This document shows positions 54,473-64,000 of a stretch of 64,000 nt of DNA, piece after piece (the first letter of the stretch is position 1; every line of letters begins with the position of its first letter). The position numbers were made by a program, and so were the translations under genes. The notes under the pieces are model-generated. The model was not told the DNA's origin. It ran no database searches and saw only the letters and a program-made list of their open reading frames with translations. Source of the stretch: Hymenopellis radicata (taxonomy: Eukaryota; Basidiomycota; Agaricomycetes; Agaricales; Physalacriaceae); the NCBI GenBank assembly GCA_015501595.1, contig JADNRX010000037.1:186001-250000 (forward strand). The letters run 5' to 3'.

Positions 54473-56903
54473 ATGCGACAGACATTCTACTGGCAAGCCC
54501 TAGGAGCGCTCTTCCTCTCTTCCGTGCACGCTGCACCTACAGACAGTACGCCCTTCCTCCCATGGGAAATACCAAGAGTATTCATATTTTCCAGTTCCTT
54601 CTGCGGCATCTTTTTACGTGCCATCTCTGCCCGATATTCATCAGGACCCAGCGCACCCACTCAAAATATTCGCGGGACACATCTCGTCTGACCCCTTCGC
54701 GAAAAACGCAGCCGACACGGATGTCACAGCACATCTCTACTTTGTCATGGTCAAAAATCGGCGCACGGCCGACAAGCAGCGGGTGGTCTTCTGGTTTAAC
54801 GTGGGGCTCCTTCCAGTATTATGCGGAGACTTTGTTTAACACGCTGTCTTAGGGTGGCCCTGGATGCTCGTCATTCGACGGCTTAATGATGGAAAACGGT
54901 CCATGGCGGATGGATGGCAAGGGCGGATTTCAGGTGCAGGAGGGAGGCTGGGAGGAATACACGACCATGGTCTACGTCGACCAACCCGCTGGAACGGGCT
55001 TCTCGTACACCAGCACGGACAAGTTCGTGCACAACTTCCAACAGGCATCCGACCAGTTTCTCCAATTCCTCAAGAATTTCTACAAAATATTCCCGAATAC
55101 GAACACGTCGATGTACGTTGTATTTCATCCGTCTCGCGTTCCACTTAACACTCTTCTTAGACATACCTGGCTGGCGAAAGTTATGCAGGACAATACATCC
55201 CATTCTTCGGTATGTCATTTTCCAGCCCTCCTGGTCACTCTCACGTAACTCCGAACCAGCCGATGCAATCCTCAACTCCAAGGTTGCCCCGCTTAAAGGC
55301 GTTGCAATAGGCAATGGCTGGATTGATGCTCGATCTCAATATCCTTCTTATATCGACTATCTCGTTAAAACTGAGGTCCTCGAGGAAAATTCAGATGTGC
55401 GTGGTCGCGCCTTGCCTATCGCCTTTCTAACGTGTCACATTCCAGTTCTGGAAATCAGCCCGACAAAAGACCGACGAATGTTTGGAGCTATTGAAAGGCA
55501 TCACCGATAGAGAACCGTCAGCGTCGACCAGTGCGAAGGGCTACTATATGCCGTTACAGAAGTACGGCGAAGAAAGTCAGTTCATCCAACTCATCATGCT
55601 TAAATGATTTTGACGCGCGACCATAGGACTGACAATGAGGAAATGTGCATCAATATTTACGACATACGACTAGACGATACATATCCTGCGTGTGGGATGA
55701 ATTGGCCTCCAGATATTAAACCTGTGACGACTTACCTCGATGTACGCGCCATGGATCCCACCTTGCTCATTCGCTGATACTGTTCTTCTTGTAGAGAGAC
55801 GACGTAGTCCGCGCGCTTCACGCTCAGGATCACTCTGCAAAATGGATCGAATGTCGCGGGCGTGTACATTCCGAGCTCAAGGAAAAGACACTCAATTCGA
55901 GTATCACTATCCTCCCATCGATAATTGAGAGGATTCCCGTCTTGATCTTCGCTGGAGATCAGGACATAATATGCAACTATGTCGGCTTAGAATCCATGAT
56001 TGCGGGCATGACATGGAATGGGGAGACGGGACTTGGGGTGTGTGTTTTACGTTAGGCTCACCGCCAATTTGGATACTGACGGTGTTCTGCAGACAGTACA
56101 GACGCAGTCATGGTCTGTGAATGAGAAATCAGCGGGCACATGGGTCGAATCGAGGAATCTAACGTATGCAAAGGTATACCTATCCTCCACCTAGTGTTTC
56201 CGGACTAAGTTGTTTCTAGATATTTGATTCTTCTCATATGGTGCCCTTCGACGTCCCTCATGTTGCACACGACATGATGCTACGCTTCATGGGTGTGGAC
56301 TTTTCTCAAGTCTTCGGGGGCTCTGCGCGCATTCCGAGTAGTGTCGGTGACAAGACCAAGCCAATGTACACTGACGCCACGGCTATTGCGTTACCTACAT
56401 CAACCAAAACTCCTCAACAGGATAAGGCGATGTGGGAAGGTCAGATTGACTCCATCTTTTCCTACCTATGAGGCTGATCAATCTATGCAGCATACTACAA
56501 TGCCGGTTCAGCTGCGCTTGTCCTCGTCGTGATTGCGCTCTTCATTGGACTCTTCGTCTGCTGGCGCGTTCGCAGACGGAAGAGCCTCCGCTTGCCCATG
56601 AACAACAAGGAGGAGAATGTCCCCCTCAACACGTCTATGACCAACTTTGATGATACCAGAGAAGACGAGGAAGCGTATGGGAATAGCGGCAGACGGCCTC
56701 GAGCTATGAGTGTCAAGGGCAAAGAGAGGGCTTTCGATCGGTCGCCTTCGCCTCAGCCGCCGATATTCGATGTCGGGATAGCGACGAGGAGGACTATCGA
56801 AAGGAGGATAGGTGAGCGTGATGGACTGGATAATTTATTGTGGATACTGTATTTTAGAAGTACTGCATTAACACTAATTCCCGGATTCGACGCGATTATT
56901 TAA
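54473..56903 (+). CDS. KEX1: Pheromone-processing carboxypeptidase Kex1
   Basis: Golgi serine carboxypeptidase that trims basic residues after Kex2 cleavage. Signal peptide ([13 protein letters not shown]), then [20 protein letters not shown]. Active-site parts: [12 protein letters not shown], Ser in [14 protein letters not shown], Asp in [15 protein letters not shown], His in [15 protein letters not shown] membrane helix ([20 protein letters not shown]) and basic stop are followed by a cytosolic tail. The gene has about ten short introns. The tail frame changes at IFDVG (56773): this copy has GGG where two downstream partial copies have GGGG and read on as [12 protein letters not shown] and stop. 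Here the frame instead runs to 56903 with an unrelated end. Because the catalytic part is complete, the enzyme should still work; trafficking signals in the tail may be changed. Confidence 0.9.
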
Positions 56904-57088
56904 TATCCCACGCCAGTTCGGCAACATTGCAGTTCTCATACAGGCAGCTTTCTGTAAAGAGGTTGTTACCCTGTAGTCGCATGAGAGGACTGGAATCGAG
57001 TAGATTTCAAGTACAATACTATGACATGATGATAAAAGGGTGAAGAGCTAGCTATCAAATAGGATTAGTTAGGCGTCCCCTTACACTT

Positions 57089-57684
57089 TCACATTTCCTC
57101 CGCCTCTCCAATAATGGTTCCATACCACCAATCCTGCACACCCCAGCCCCGCTGATTTCGGATTCTGGCTTGGCTCTGCTCGAGAGCCTCTTCCTCCATT
57201 TGCTCCTCGTCCTCGTAGTCTTCTTCGTCCATCTCACCCATAATCTCGTCCAGAAACTGCGACGATCCTTCAGCAAGGCTCCACTCGCCGTGCTTGTAGT
57301 ACATCTCGAGATAGACCTTATCCTGCTCCTCTCTATTTGGATCGTTCTCGATGATGCCCACCAGGCCGGGGCGGATCTCCTGCCGTTTGATGCTCGAGCC
57401 TGTGCATTCGTCTCTCAGTCTAGTACGTTTAATTAGGGGTCAAGCTCACCTAGGGCGATGACCTGGTGCATGAGGGTGGCGTCGTCCATGTTGAGGAGCC
57501 GCTCGAGCAGCGTGGGGTCGTTGGACCGGTACCCGGCGAGCGCGGAGTACTCGCGCGCAAAGTCTTCGAGCCCGGCGCGCAGGCTGGGGAACGCCTCGGC
57601 GGACCATTCGCCGTGCTTGTAGTGGACGGAGATGAATATGTATTCGCATGGCTTGGGCGGGTTGGCTGGGCGGGTTTGAGGCAT
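57089..57684 (-). CDS. Tandem-array small protein, copy 1
   Basis: Unknown family. Exons 57684-57450 and 57399-57089, about 181 aa. The protein repeats a motif: HYKHGEWSAEAFPSLRAG (about 22-39) and YYKHGEWSLAEGSSQFLDE (about 110-128), suggesting an old internal duplication. Other parts: MPQTRPANPPKPCEYIFISV at the start, LLERLLNMDDATLMHQVIAL, RPGLVGIIENDPN, an acidic run (MDEEDYEDEEQMEEEA) and QDWWYGTIIGEAEEM at the end. No signal or helix. Two more copies follow at about 1.17-kb intervals. This copy and copy 2 are open; copy 3 is broken. Confidence 0.7.
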
Positions 57685-58008
57685 TTCTGGACGTCAATAA
57701 GGATGGGTTTGATTTAAGTGCAGGAGTAGAGGACCCCTTTTATGTGAGTACGGTCTCAGAGGTTTTAGTATGACGTACTCGCATGCGGTTGAGGAACTTG
57801 ACGCTGGTTTACGAGACTACATGAGGCGGCAAGACCTGCATGTTAACAACGCGGTCGTGACGAATATTGTCCGACATTCACAGTATTGTCTAGCAGATTT
57901 TGTGCTACATAGTCCACAGATGTTGATGCCTTGAGAAACAACTTGGTGCAGGTGTTGATCTTTAGTAGAGGCGTCGACCTCCATCGTAGAACCGTAGCTC
58001 TTCTCAGC

Positions 58009-58140
58009 AAGGGCAAAGAGAGGGCCTTTGATCGGTCACCCTCGCCTCAGCCGCCGATATTCGATGTCGGGGATAGCGACGAGGAGGACTATCGAAAGGA
58101 GGATAGGTGAGCGTGATGGACTGGATAATTTATTTGTGGA
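58009..58140 (+). repeat. Duplicated 3' end of KEX1, first copy
   Basis: Repeats the KEX1 tail from [16 protein letters not shown] through [15 protein letters not shown] and stop, with GGGG where KEX1 has GGG, and the following 3' flank (GATGGACTGGATAATTTAT). It begins the second tandem unit. Confidence 0.85.
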
Positions 58141-58262
58141 TGCTGTATTTTAGAAATACCGATTAACATTTAATTCGTAATTCGCGCGATTATTGAATAA
58201 CTCACGCCATCTCCCATCAACGACTAGGCGAATCGTGCGACGCGCCGCAGTTCTCATACCTT

Positions 58263-58863
58263 TCACATTTCCTCTGCTTCTCCGATAATGGTTCCATACC
58301 ACCAATCCTGCACGCCCCAGCCGTCCTGGTTTAGGATTCTGTCTTGGCTCTTCTGGAGAGCCACTTCCTCCTTTACGTCCGCATCCTCGTAGTCTTCTTC
58401 ATCCATCTCATCCATGATCTCGTCCAGAAAACGCGACGATCCTTCAGCAAGGCTCCACTCGCCGTGCTTGTAGTACATCTCGAGGTAGACCTTGTTCTGC
58501 GCCTCTTTATTTGGATCGTTCTCGATGATGCCCACCAGGCCGGGACGGATCTCCTCCCGTTTGACCCTCGAGCCTCAGTGCATCATATACCAAGTTGGTC
58601 TCTTCCTGCGGGTTAAACTCACCTAGGGCGAGGACGTGGTGCATGAGGGTGGCGTCGTCCATGTTGAGGAGCCGCTCGAGCAGCGTGGGGTCCTTAGACT
58701 CGGCGAGCGCGGACTCCTCGGAGTACTCGCGCGCAAAGTCTTCGAGCCCGGCGCGCAGGCTGGGGAACTCGTCGGCGCTCCATTCCCAGGGCTTACGGTA
58801 GTGGACGGAGATGAATATGTATTCGCATGGTTTGGGCGGGTTGGCTGGGCGTGTGTGAGGCAT
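58263..58863 (-). CDS. Tandem-array small protein, copy 2
   Basis: Exons 58863-58623 and 58573-58263, about 183 aa. Same layout as copy 1: PANPPKPCEYIFISVHY, the altered first repeat RKPWEWSADEFPSLRAG, LLNMDDATLMHHVLALG, RVKREEIRPGLVGIIENDPN, second repeat YYKHGEWSLAEGSSRFLDE, end QDWWYGTIIGEAEEM. The first repeat has lost KHGEWS identity while the second kept it. The frame is open throughout. Confidence 0.7.
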
Positions 58864-59179
58864 TTCTGGAGGCAGAGTGTTAAGGATGAGTTTAGATTTG
58901 AATGCAAGGTTCAGTGTGTTAAGTTTTTCGGTCTCAGAGGTTTTAGTGTGACGTACTCGCATGCGGCGTATTTAAGTATGCAAATGCTCGTTGAGGAACT
59001 TGACGCTGAGTACATGAGGCGGCAAGACGTGCATGTTAACAACGCGGTCGTGACGAATATTGTCCGACATTCACAGTATTGTCTAGCAGATTTTGTGCTA
59101 CACAGATGTTGATGCCTTGAGGAACAACTTGGTGCAGGTGTTGATCGTTAGTAGAGGCGTCGATCTCCATGGTAGAACC

Positions 59180-59300
59180 GCAAAGAGAGGGCCTTTGATC
59201 GGTCTCGCCTCAGCCGCCGATATTCGATGTCGGGGATAGCGACGAGGAGGACTATCGAAAGGAGGATAGGTGAGTGTGATGGACTGGATAATTTATTGTG
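59180..59300 (+). repeat. Duplicated 3' end of KEX1, second copy
   Basis: Shorter repeat of the KEX1 tail (AFDRSRLS..., [17 protein letters not shown]) with a small deletion in the SPSPQ part; it also has GGGG. It begins the third unit. Confidence 0.85.
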
Positions 59301-59422
59301 GATACTGTATTTTAGAAATACCGATTAACATTTGGTTCGACGCGATTATTTAATAACTCAAGCCATCTCCCATCACCGACTACATAGGCGAATCGTGCGA
59401 CGCGCCGCAGTTCTCATACCTT

Positions 59423-60001
59423 TCACATTTCCTCGGACTCTCCAATAATGGTTCCATACCACCAATCCTGCACGCCCCAGCCCTCCTGATTTCGAATCCT
59501 TTCTTGGCTCATCTCGAGGGCCCATTCCTCGTCTTCTTCATCCATCTCATCCATGATCTCGTCCAGAATTTGCGACGATCCTTCAGCAAGGCTCCACTCG
59601 CCGTGCTTGTAGTACATCTCGAGATAGACCTTGTTCTGCGCCTCTTTGTTCGGATCGTTCTCGATGATGCCCACCAGGCCGGCGCCGAACCACTGCCGTT
59701 TGATGCTCGAGCCTAGTATGCATCCGTCTCTGTTGTTATGTAACTCCTGCAGAGGTTAAACTCACCTAGGGCGAGGACGTGGTGCATGAGGGTGTAGTCG
59801 TCCATGTTGAGGAGCCGCTCGAGCAGTGTGGGGTCGACAGGCGAGCTCGGACTCCTCGCAGTACTCGCGCGCAAAGTCCTCCAGCCCGGCGCGCAGGCTG
59901 GGGAACCCCTCTGCGGACCATTCGCAGGGCTTACGGTAGTGGACGGAGATGAATATGTATTCGCATGGCTTGGGCGGGTTGGCTGGGCGTGTGTGAGGCA
60001 T
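59423..60001 (-). pseudogene. Tandem-array small protein, copy 3, frameshifted
   Basis: Exon 1 from 60001 is about 5 bp shorter than in copy 2; the loss around ELA...DPTLLERL (near 59835) shifts the frame, giving ACRPHTARAAPQHG. Exon 2 (to 59423) is still open with GLVGIIENDPNKEAQ, YYKHGEWSLAEGSSQILDE, a shorter acidic run, and QDWWYGTIIGESEEM. So only the N-terminal half plus foreign residues would be made. Confidence 0.75.
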
Positions 60002-60492
60002 TTCTGGAGGTCAGAGTGTTAAGGATGGGTTTAGATTTGAATGCAAGGTTAAGTGTAAGTTATAGGACCCCTTCAAGTTTTTCGGTCTCAGAGGTTTTAG
60101 TGTGACGTACTCGCATGCGGCGTATTTAAGTATGCAAATGCTCGTTGAGGCTGGTTTACGAAACTACATGAGGCGGCGAGACGTGCATGTTAACAACGCG
60201 GTCGTGACGAATATTGTCCGACATTCACAGTATTGTCTAGCAGATTTTGTGCTACATAGTCCACAGATGTTGAGGCCTTGAGGAACAACTTGGTGCAGGT
60301 GTTGATCTTATTAGAGGCGTCGAGCTCCATGGTAGAACTGTAGCTCTTCTCAGTCAAACTTATGCTGCATTTCACTATTTTTGCAATGCTCCGTCCTTGA
60401 CGAGTTCATCTCGTTCAACGAACATAGGTACACAGATGGTATATGTACAATAATTGATACAACACACAGATAACAGTTGGATAAAAGTATGA

Positions 60493-61431
60493 TTATAATT
60501 CACCTGCTTTCTTTCTGAGCAACTGCAACTCCTTTTCCCTCGTCGCCAGTAACGTGCGGCATTTCTCCGTCTCAGCGAGAAGTGTCGCTTTAGCTTTATC
60601 CAGCTTCTCCGCCTCTTCTTTCTCCATCTCTTGATTAAACTCGGGAGTGGTACCGGTTTTGGTATCGTCCAACGATGCAGGGTTGGCGATGTGAAACGGG
60701 ACGGGCCGCCGCTTCATTTTGGGCAGCGGTGTGGGCATGTACTGCTTGAGTGTCTCGAGAAAGGTGTTGAATGGCTCGTTAAATACGATCTCGTCGTACT
60801 GCCACGAATGAACAGGACCCATTTTGATGGCTTCTTCGATAGGTGGTATCTCTGGCTCGCCGCTGGCGGTCCACGGGTGCAGCTTGAGGTGATGGTATAC
60901 AGACGCGGCTTTTTCGCCAGAGTCTTGAACAAAGGTTATGCGGATGAGAATGTCGAATTCACCCCAGCTGAAACGAGAATTGGTTATACGAATGGGTAGA
61001 TAGTGACAGCGTACCCAGTTTCGGTAACCTCGAATGGAGGCGTGTCAATTGCTAAACAACACAAGTTAGAGATGGGAAGTTGTACAATGGGATGATGTGG
61101 TTGCCTACTTCGGTTTGGATTTGCATAAGTTTCGTGCAGTTTGAAAGCAACTTTCTTGATATATCCAGAGATGTCGTCTGCACCACCGACGATATCAGAG
61201 TCGGGAGCAGATGCCGCGCCGCGCACGGCGACTGTCCAGCGATGGGTATGTTCCTTTTTGGAAGGATCCGCCGCGGCCAATGCTTCACGTTCTTTGGGAG
61301 TCAACACGACTGCCGAGTTTCCGTATACTAGAGGGCGATGTATAGCTATTCCCTATGAAAAATTGAGTTGTTAATTCCGATCCAAAAACATGAAGAATGG
61401 GACGCACTCTGACGCGAACGCGGTCAGCCAT
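60493..61431 (-). CDS. YAF9: YEATS-domain protein Yaf9 (NuA4/SWR1)
   Basis: Yaf9 is the acyl-lysine reader shared by NuA4 acetyltransferase and SWR1 H2A.Z remodeller. Start at ATG 61431: MADRVRVRGIAIHRPLVYGN, then EHTHRWTVAVRGAASAPDSD, GGADDISGYIKKVAFKLHET, NPNRTIDTPPFEVTETGWGE, FDILIRITFVQDSGEKAASV and YHHLKLHPW, the complete YEATS fold with its aromatic cage region (HTHRW, GWGEF). The C-terminal coiled coil (MEKEEAEKLDKAKATLLAET and ATREKELQLLRKK) binds partner subunits. Three introns, all frame-checked. About 256 aa, usual length. Confidence 0.93.
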
Positions 61432-61558
61432 GGTGGTCGCATCCAAAGATGGAAAGTCACGCGCTTCACAGCAGGCTGGATTCGGCCCAGACCGCTTTTG
61501 TAACCCGTTTCCGGATCCGGACATTCCCGCCTCACCATCTCACCCACCGACCACCACC

Positions 61559-61973
61559 ATGTCGATCTACAACCGTGCGTCTGCAGCTGCGTGCCCATCT
61601 GTCATGGATTATTGAATGTTTTCTTTAATTCTGCCAGTGAAATACGACATTATCGAGAGGCAGATTAAGATGCAGGTGCGTTGACCAGGCCGCTTTGTTG
61701 TTAACTGTTCTTGACCTACATATGTCGTAGAAGGACCCCAGGCTGGTGCACTGGAAGTCGACTCCCAACCGTCCTCTTCAAATTCGTCTGTCACTTCTGC
61801 ACTTGGAAGCATCCCAGGCTCACGAAAATGGTCACAGGCATCTTCACGGGAGTCTTCGCATTCACCGCTGCGTACACCGTGTACGGCATCGCTGCTCTCA
61901 TGATGGTGCGTTTGATTTCTCTCACTGTCGACTGGGGGCTAATGCTCCAGTTTAGGGCAAGAAGACCGAGTAG
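61559..61973 (+). CDS. Small mitochondrial inner-membrane protein, COX7-like
   Basis: Start at 61559: MSIYNLKYDIIERQIKMQ (two short exons, 61559-61574 and 61638-61675), then KDPRLVHWKSTPN from 61731, a helix (IFTGVFAFTAAYTVYGIAAL) and GKKTE* at 61971-61973. The layout resembles the small cytochrome c oxidase subunit VIIa (Cox7) of fungi. The join between the HWKSTPNR part and the helix is not clear: a 67-nt intron 61771-61837 with a poor donor (GTCCTC) keeps the frame; otherwise there is a frameshift. It starts 128 bp from YAF9 on the other strand, sharing its promoter. About 60 aa. Confidence 0.5.
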
Positions 61974-62589
61974 AAGACGTACAGAGCCTGGTCTGTAGAA
62001 TCATCACACAATCCAATATCACTTCCTTTCAATCCTTCGCAATTCTTCATGGTTTGAATGTTATAACCCTCGTTCAACGAAGAACGATTCCATTGACCTC
62101 TCCGAGTCATGGACTCACGGTCTAGGTAAGGGTCGGCCACCTATCGATTATCGTCTATACTTCAATAAGGCAAGTACTCTTGAACTTGTCTAATGCGCGA
62201 GAGGCGGTGTTCAATAGAACACTGGCGGAGTCTTACGTCTCGCGTGATTATAGGTTTTGTTGTCTTTGACGCCACCACCACTCAGCCGGGGGAGACAGAG
62301 GTCACTGTTGTGCGGAGAACTCCAGCCCTTTGAGATCTCATGCAGAGACGTCGAGTCCAGTACGAAAGGTGAGCAGGTTCAAGGAGAAGTATCCGGGGAA
62401 CCCTAGAAAAAGGGTACGGTGGGTGGGAGACAAAAATTTGAGGCTCCAGCTAACAACGAGGGCACGAGAGAGAAGGCGCAGATGTCGAGGAGTGGCAAGA
62501 GGCAAAAGACTTGACGCGCGCACACGATCGCAGTCCCAATCAGGCAGTTCGTCGCCATCATCCAACGACGGCGACATTGAGACTGCACT
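61974..62589. other. Intergenic region
   Basis: A plus-strand frame (62330-62755) is basic and Ser/Arg-rich (RARERRRRCRGVARGKRLDA) but runs into the duplicated F-box flank and has no motif, so I do not call it. No other signal. Confidence 0.4.
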
Positions 62590-63010
62590 CTCCACGACTG
62601 CGTCAGAACGCTATCTTGCCTTATCCAACACTTACGCTAACCGTTCACAAGCTCGCATAGCTTCAGTTAGCAAAGTGTTATCACTTCCTTACCTCGACGG
62701 CTGTCTTTTTGATTTACGCATGATGTGGGACTGTATGGGTGCATCAATATTATGACCAACTGTAATCAACACGAATGATTTGTACGCTGCTTCAGCTGCA
62801 ATTGGCCGACCTAATTCGCATTCACCGCTACTCGGTTCGGCTGATCATCCAATTCAGGCACGCTACGAGAACCTTCTTCTTTCCACCATCACGTCGACTT
62901 GAAAATTTCATTGTGTTGGCAGCAGGTTGGCGGTTCTGAATAAGGTTGGTGGTCCATGGCTTCATGACTGCCATATCATGGTGTGCTCAGACCTCTTTCA
63001 GCATTCTGTT
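62590..63010. repeat. Upstream part of the duplicated F-box locus (arm B)
   Basis: Inverted repeat of the 27960-28330 region before F-box copy A, including TGCGTCAGAACGCTATCTTG and the stretch before the ATG. It shows that the promoter was copied with the gene. Confidence 0.8.
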
Positions 63011-64000
63011 ATGCCGGTGCCAGGGTGTGATCGTTGCGGGGCGTTCCCGAGACGTAGCGTCTACCATGATTGGGAATACCAGAATTCTGCTGCCCTTGGG
63101 CGGCTGCGCGCGTCCAATTTTCTTGCCACAGACCAGGAGGTCTTCTACATTCAAAACGTCGTATCCACCCTCGACAACGATATCTCTCATATGGAATCAA
63201 AAATGCTGTCTCTGCGCAGGGTTATCAACTCCATGAAGGCGGAACGGGACGCGTTGAAAAACGTGAAGCATAACTACAACGTTCTCATTTCTCCATACCG
63301 CCGCATTCCACCCGAAGTATGGTCAAGAATCTTCCTATTCACACAGGAGGAGGAACGAGATTTCAATTCGTATGCCCCGTCCGGCGTGATTTGGCACATC
63401 AGTCATGTTTGCCAGATGTGGCGCAATGTCGCGTTGTCCCTCCAGGCATTCTGGGCACGACTGGAGCTCGAGTTCCCCGCCGACTCCCAGCCTGAAGACG
63501 ATAACGTCTTAGAGTTAGCTCTCAAGCGCTCCCACCCATGGCCGTTGGATATCAGTGTCACGAGCAACGGGCTCAGCCCTCGCTTTGATCCTCCGAATTG
63601 CAACCCTGCAATCCGTGACCGTGTGCTGGGGATGCTCTTTGCCGAATCATATCGGTGGAAGACGGTGTCTCTCACTGAGTTGCGACTCAATTCGGACGCC
63701 TTGTACGCTCCCCTTCAGGGCCCACTTCCTATGCTCGAATCGTTGAGTCTGTTCTTTGGGCTGGCTCAAGACGGGGAGCCCCCGTACGAACAGGTTGATG
63801 CTGAGCCCCCTCCAGTTGTTCTTGCATTCAAGGATTGCCCGCGCCTAAAGCGTGTGATGCTTAGTGGAGTCCGACGCATCGTCGAACTGCCTTGGGGCCA
63901 AATCAAGGAGCTGCGTGTTGATGACTATCAAGACTTTTGGTTTGATGATGACTATGTAGCGTTTATGGATGTGCTTCGTTCTACGTCATCGCTTGAGGTG
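63011..64000 (+). CDS. F-box-like protein, copy B (cut by window end)
   Basis: From ATG 63011: CDRCGAFPRRSVYHDWEYQN, a coiled coil (DNDISHMESKMLSLRRVINS), the F-box-like part YRRIPPEVWSRIFLFTQ and WHISHVCQMWRNVALSLQAF, then LFFGLAQDGEPPYEQVDAEP and the leucine-rich start LPWGQIKELRVDDYQDFWFD. 330 codons are open with no break, and the gene runs past 64000. About 95% identical to the parts of copy A, but in normal order. This supports copy A as the rearranged one. Start chosen to align with copies 3 and 4. Confidence 0.85.
   Translation, partial: MPVPGCDRCGAFPRRSVYHDWEYQNSAALGRLRASNFLATDQEVFYIQNVVSTLDNDISHMESKMLSLRRVINSMKAERDALKNVKHNYNVLISPYRRIPPEVWSRIFLFTQEEERDFNSYAPSGVIWHISHVCQMWRNVALSLQAFWARLELEFPADSQPEDDNVLELALKRSHPWPLDISVTSNGLSPRFDPPNCNPAIRDRVLGMLFAESYRWKTVSLTELRLNSDALYAPLQGPLPMLESLSLFFGLAQDGEPPYEQVDAEPPPVVLAFKDCPRLKRVMLSGVRRIVELPWGQIKELRVDDYQDFWFDDDYVAFMDVLRSTSSLEV

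Larger units (their letters stand above)
57685..60375. repeat. Tandem array, three units of about 1.17 kb
   Basis: Each unit has a KEX1 3' end (true or copied), a small minus-strand gene, and its upstream flank, which includes CATGTTAACAACGCGGTCG and TGTCCGACATTCACAG. Unit starts are 56726 (within KEX1), about 58009 and about 59180. The gene copies are spaced 1174 and 1160 bp. After the last flank the sequence is unique. Confidence 0.85.

Noticed and set aside
57089..60001. Array as a CRISPR-like or satellite repeat
   Set aside because: Units are 1.17 kb, gene-bearing and only three in number; there are no short direct repeats with spacers.

Overview
The window looks like nuclear DNA of a filamentous basidiomycete, most likely an Agaricomycete. 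Genes are compact and cut by many 45-70 nt introns with GT(A/G)NGT donors. The gene set is fungal (DASH kinetochore subunit, Kex1, Atg29, Zn2Cys6 factor, RTA1-like exporter, CNX1-type molybdenum cofactor protein), and a family of F-box-like proteins is locally expanded. No virus, plasmid, CRISPR array or functional tRNA/rRNA gene was seen.

Layout. 0-13 kb: DASH subunit Spc19 (-), a deleted SPT3 copy in its promoter, a degenerate stretch, a PLAC8-type Cys-rich protein, then a block whose two arms are inverted copies of one acetoacetate-decarboxylase-like gene around SPT3 (+), DDI1 (-) and ATG29 (-). 13.6-24 kb: an acidic C2HC-like protein, a MYND protein, an IMPACT/YIH1 gene with an apparent frameshift, a Zn2Cys6 transcription factor, a broken 5' copy of CNX1, and an uncharacterised two-exon protein. 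24-28.3 kb: two damaged F-box-like genes, one with an internal inversion. 28.5-33.8 kb: NMN adenylyltransferase (-), CNX1/gephyrin (+), RTA1-like membrane protein (-). 33.9-43.5 kb: an accessory block bounded by 87-bp inverted repeats, holding a 5'-truncated LINE with poly(A) and target-site duplication, tRNA-like short elements, an amidohydrolase fragment and a small three-exon gene of unknown function. 43.6-48 kb: a membrane-anchored copper amine oxidase (-) and SAP18 (-). 48.3-52.5 kb: two tandem F-box-like genes, the second frameshifted. 53-56.9 kb: an ER thioredoxin-like membrane protein (-) divergent from KEX1 (+). 57-60.4 kb: a three-copy tandem array of a small unknown gene, each unit carrying a copy of the KEX1 3' end. 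60.5-62 kb: YAF9 (-) divergent from a COX7-like small mitochondrial protein (+). 62.6 kb to the end: a second copy of the 26-28 kb F-box locus, cut by the window edge.

The conserved genes are housekeeping functions (chromatin: SPT3, SAP18, YAF9; autophagy: ATG29; proteasome shuttling: DDI1; Moco and NAD synthesis; secretory processing: KEX1) and do not form one pathway. The striking features are structural: tiny exons (2, 6, 11 and 12 nt), GC-AG introns, and many local duplications, inversions and partial gene copies. I found no convincing new multi-gene system; the best candidates for follow-up are the 2-nt exon in the amine oxidase, the inverted F-box gene and the tandem array. All splice assignments were made by eye from frame, splice signals and remembered family patterns; no alignment was run.
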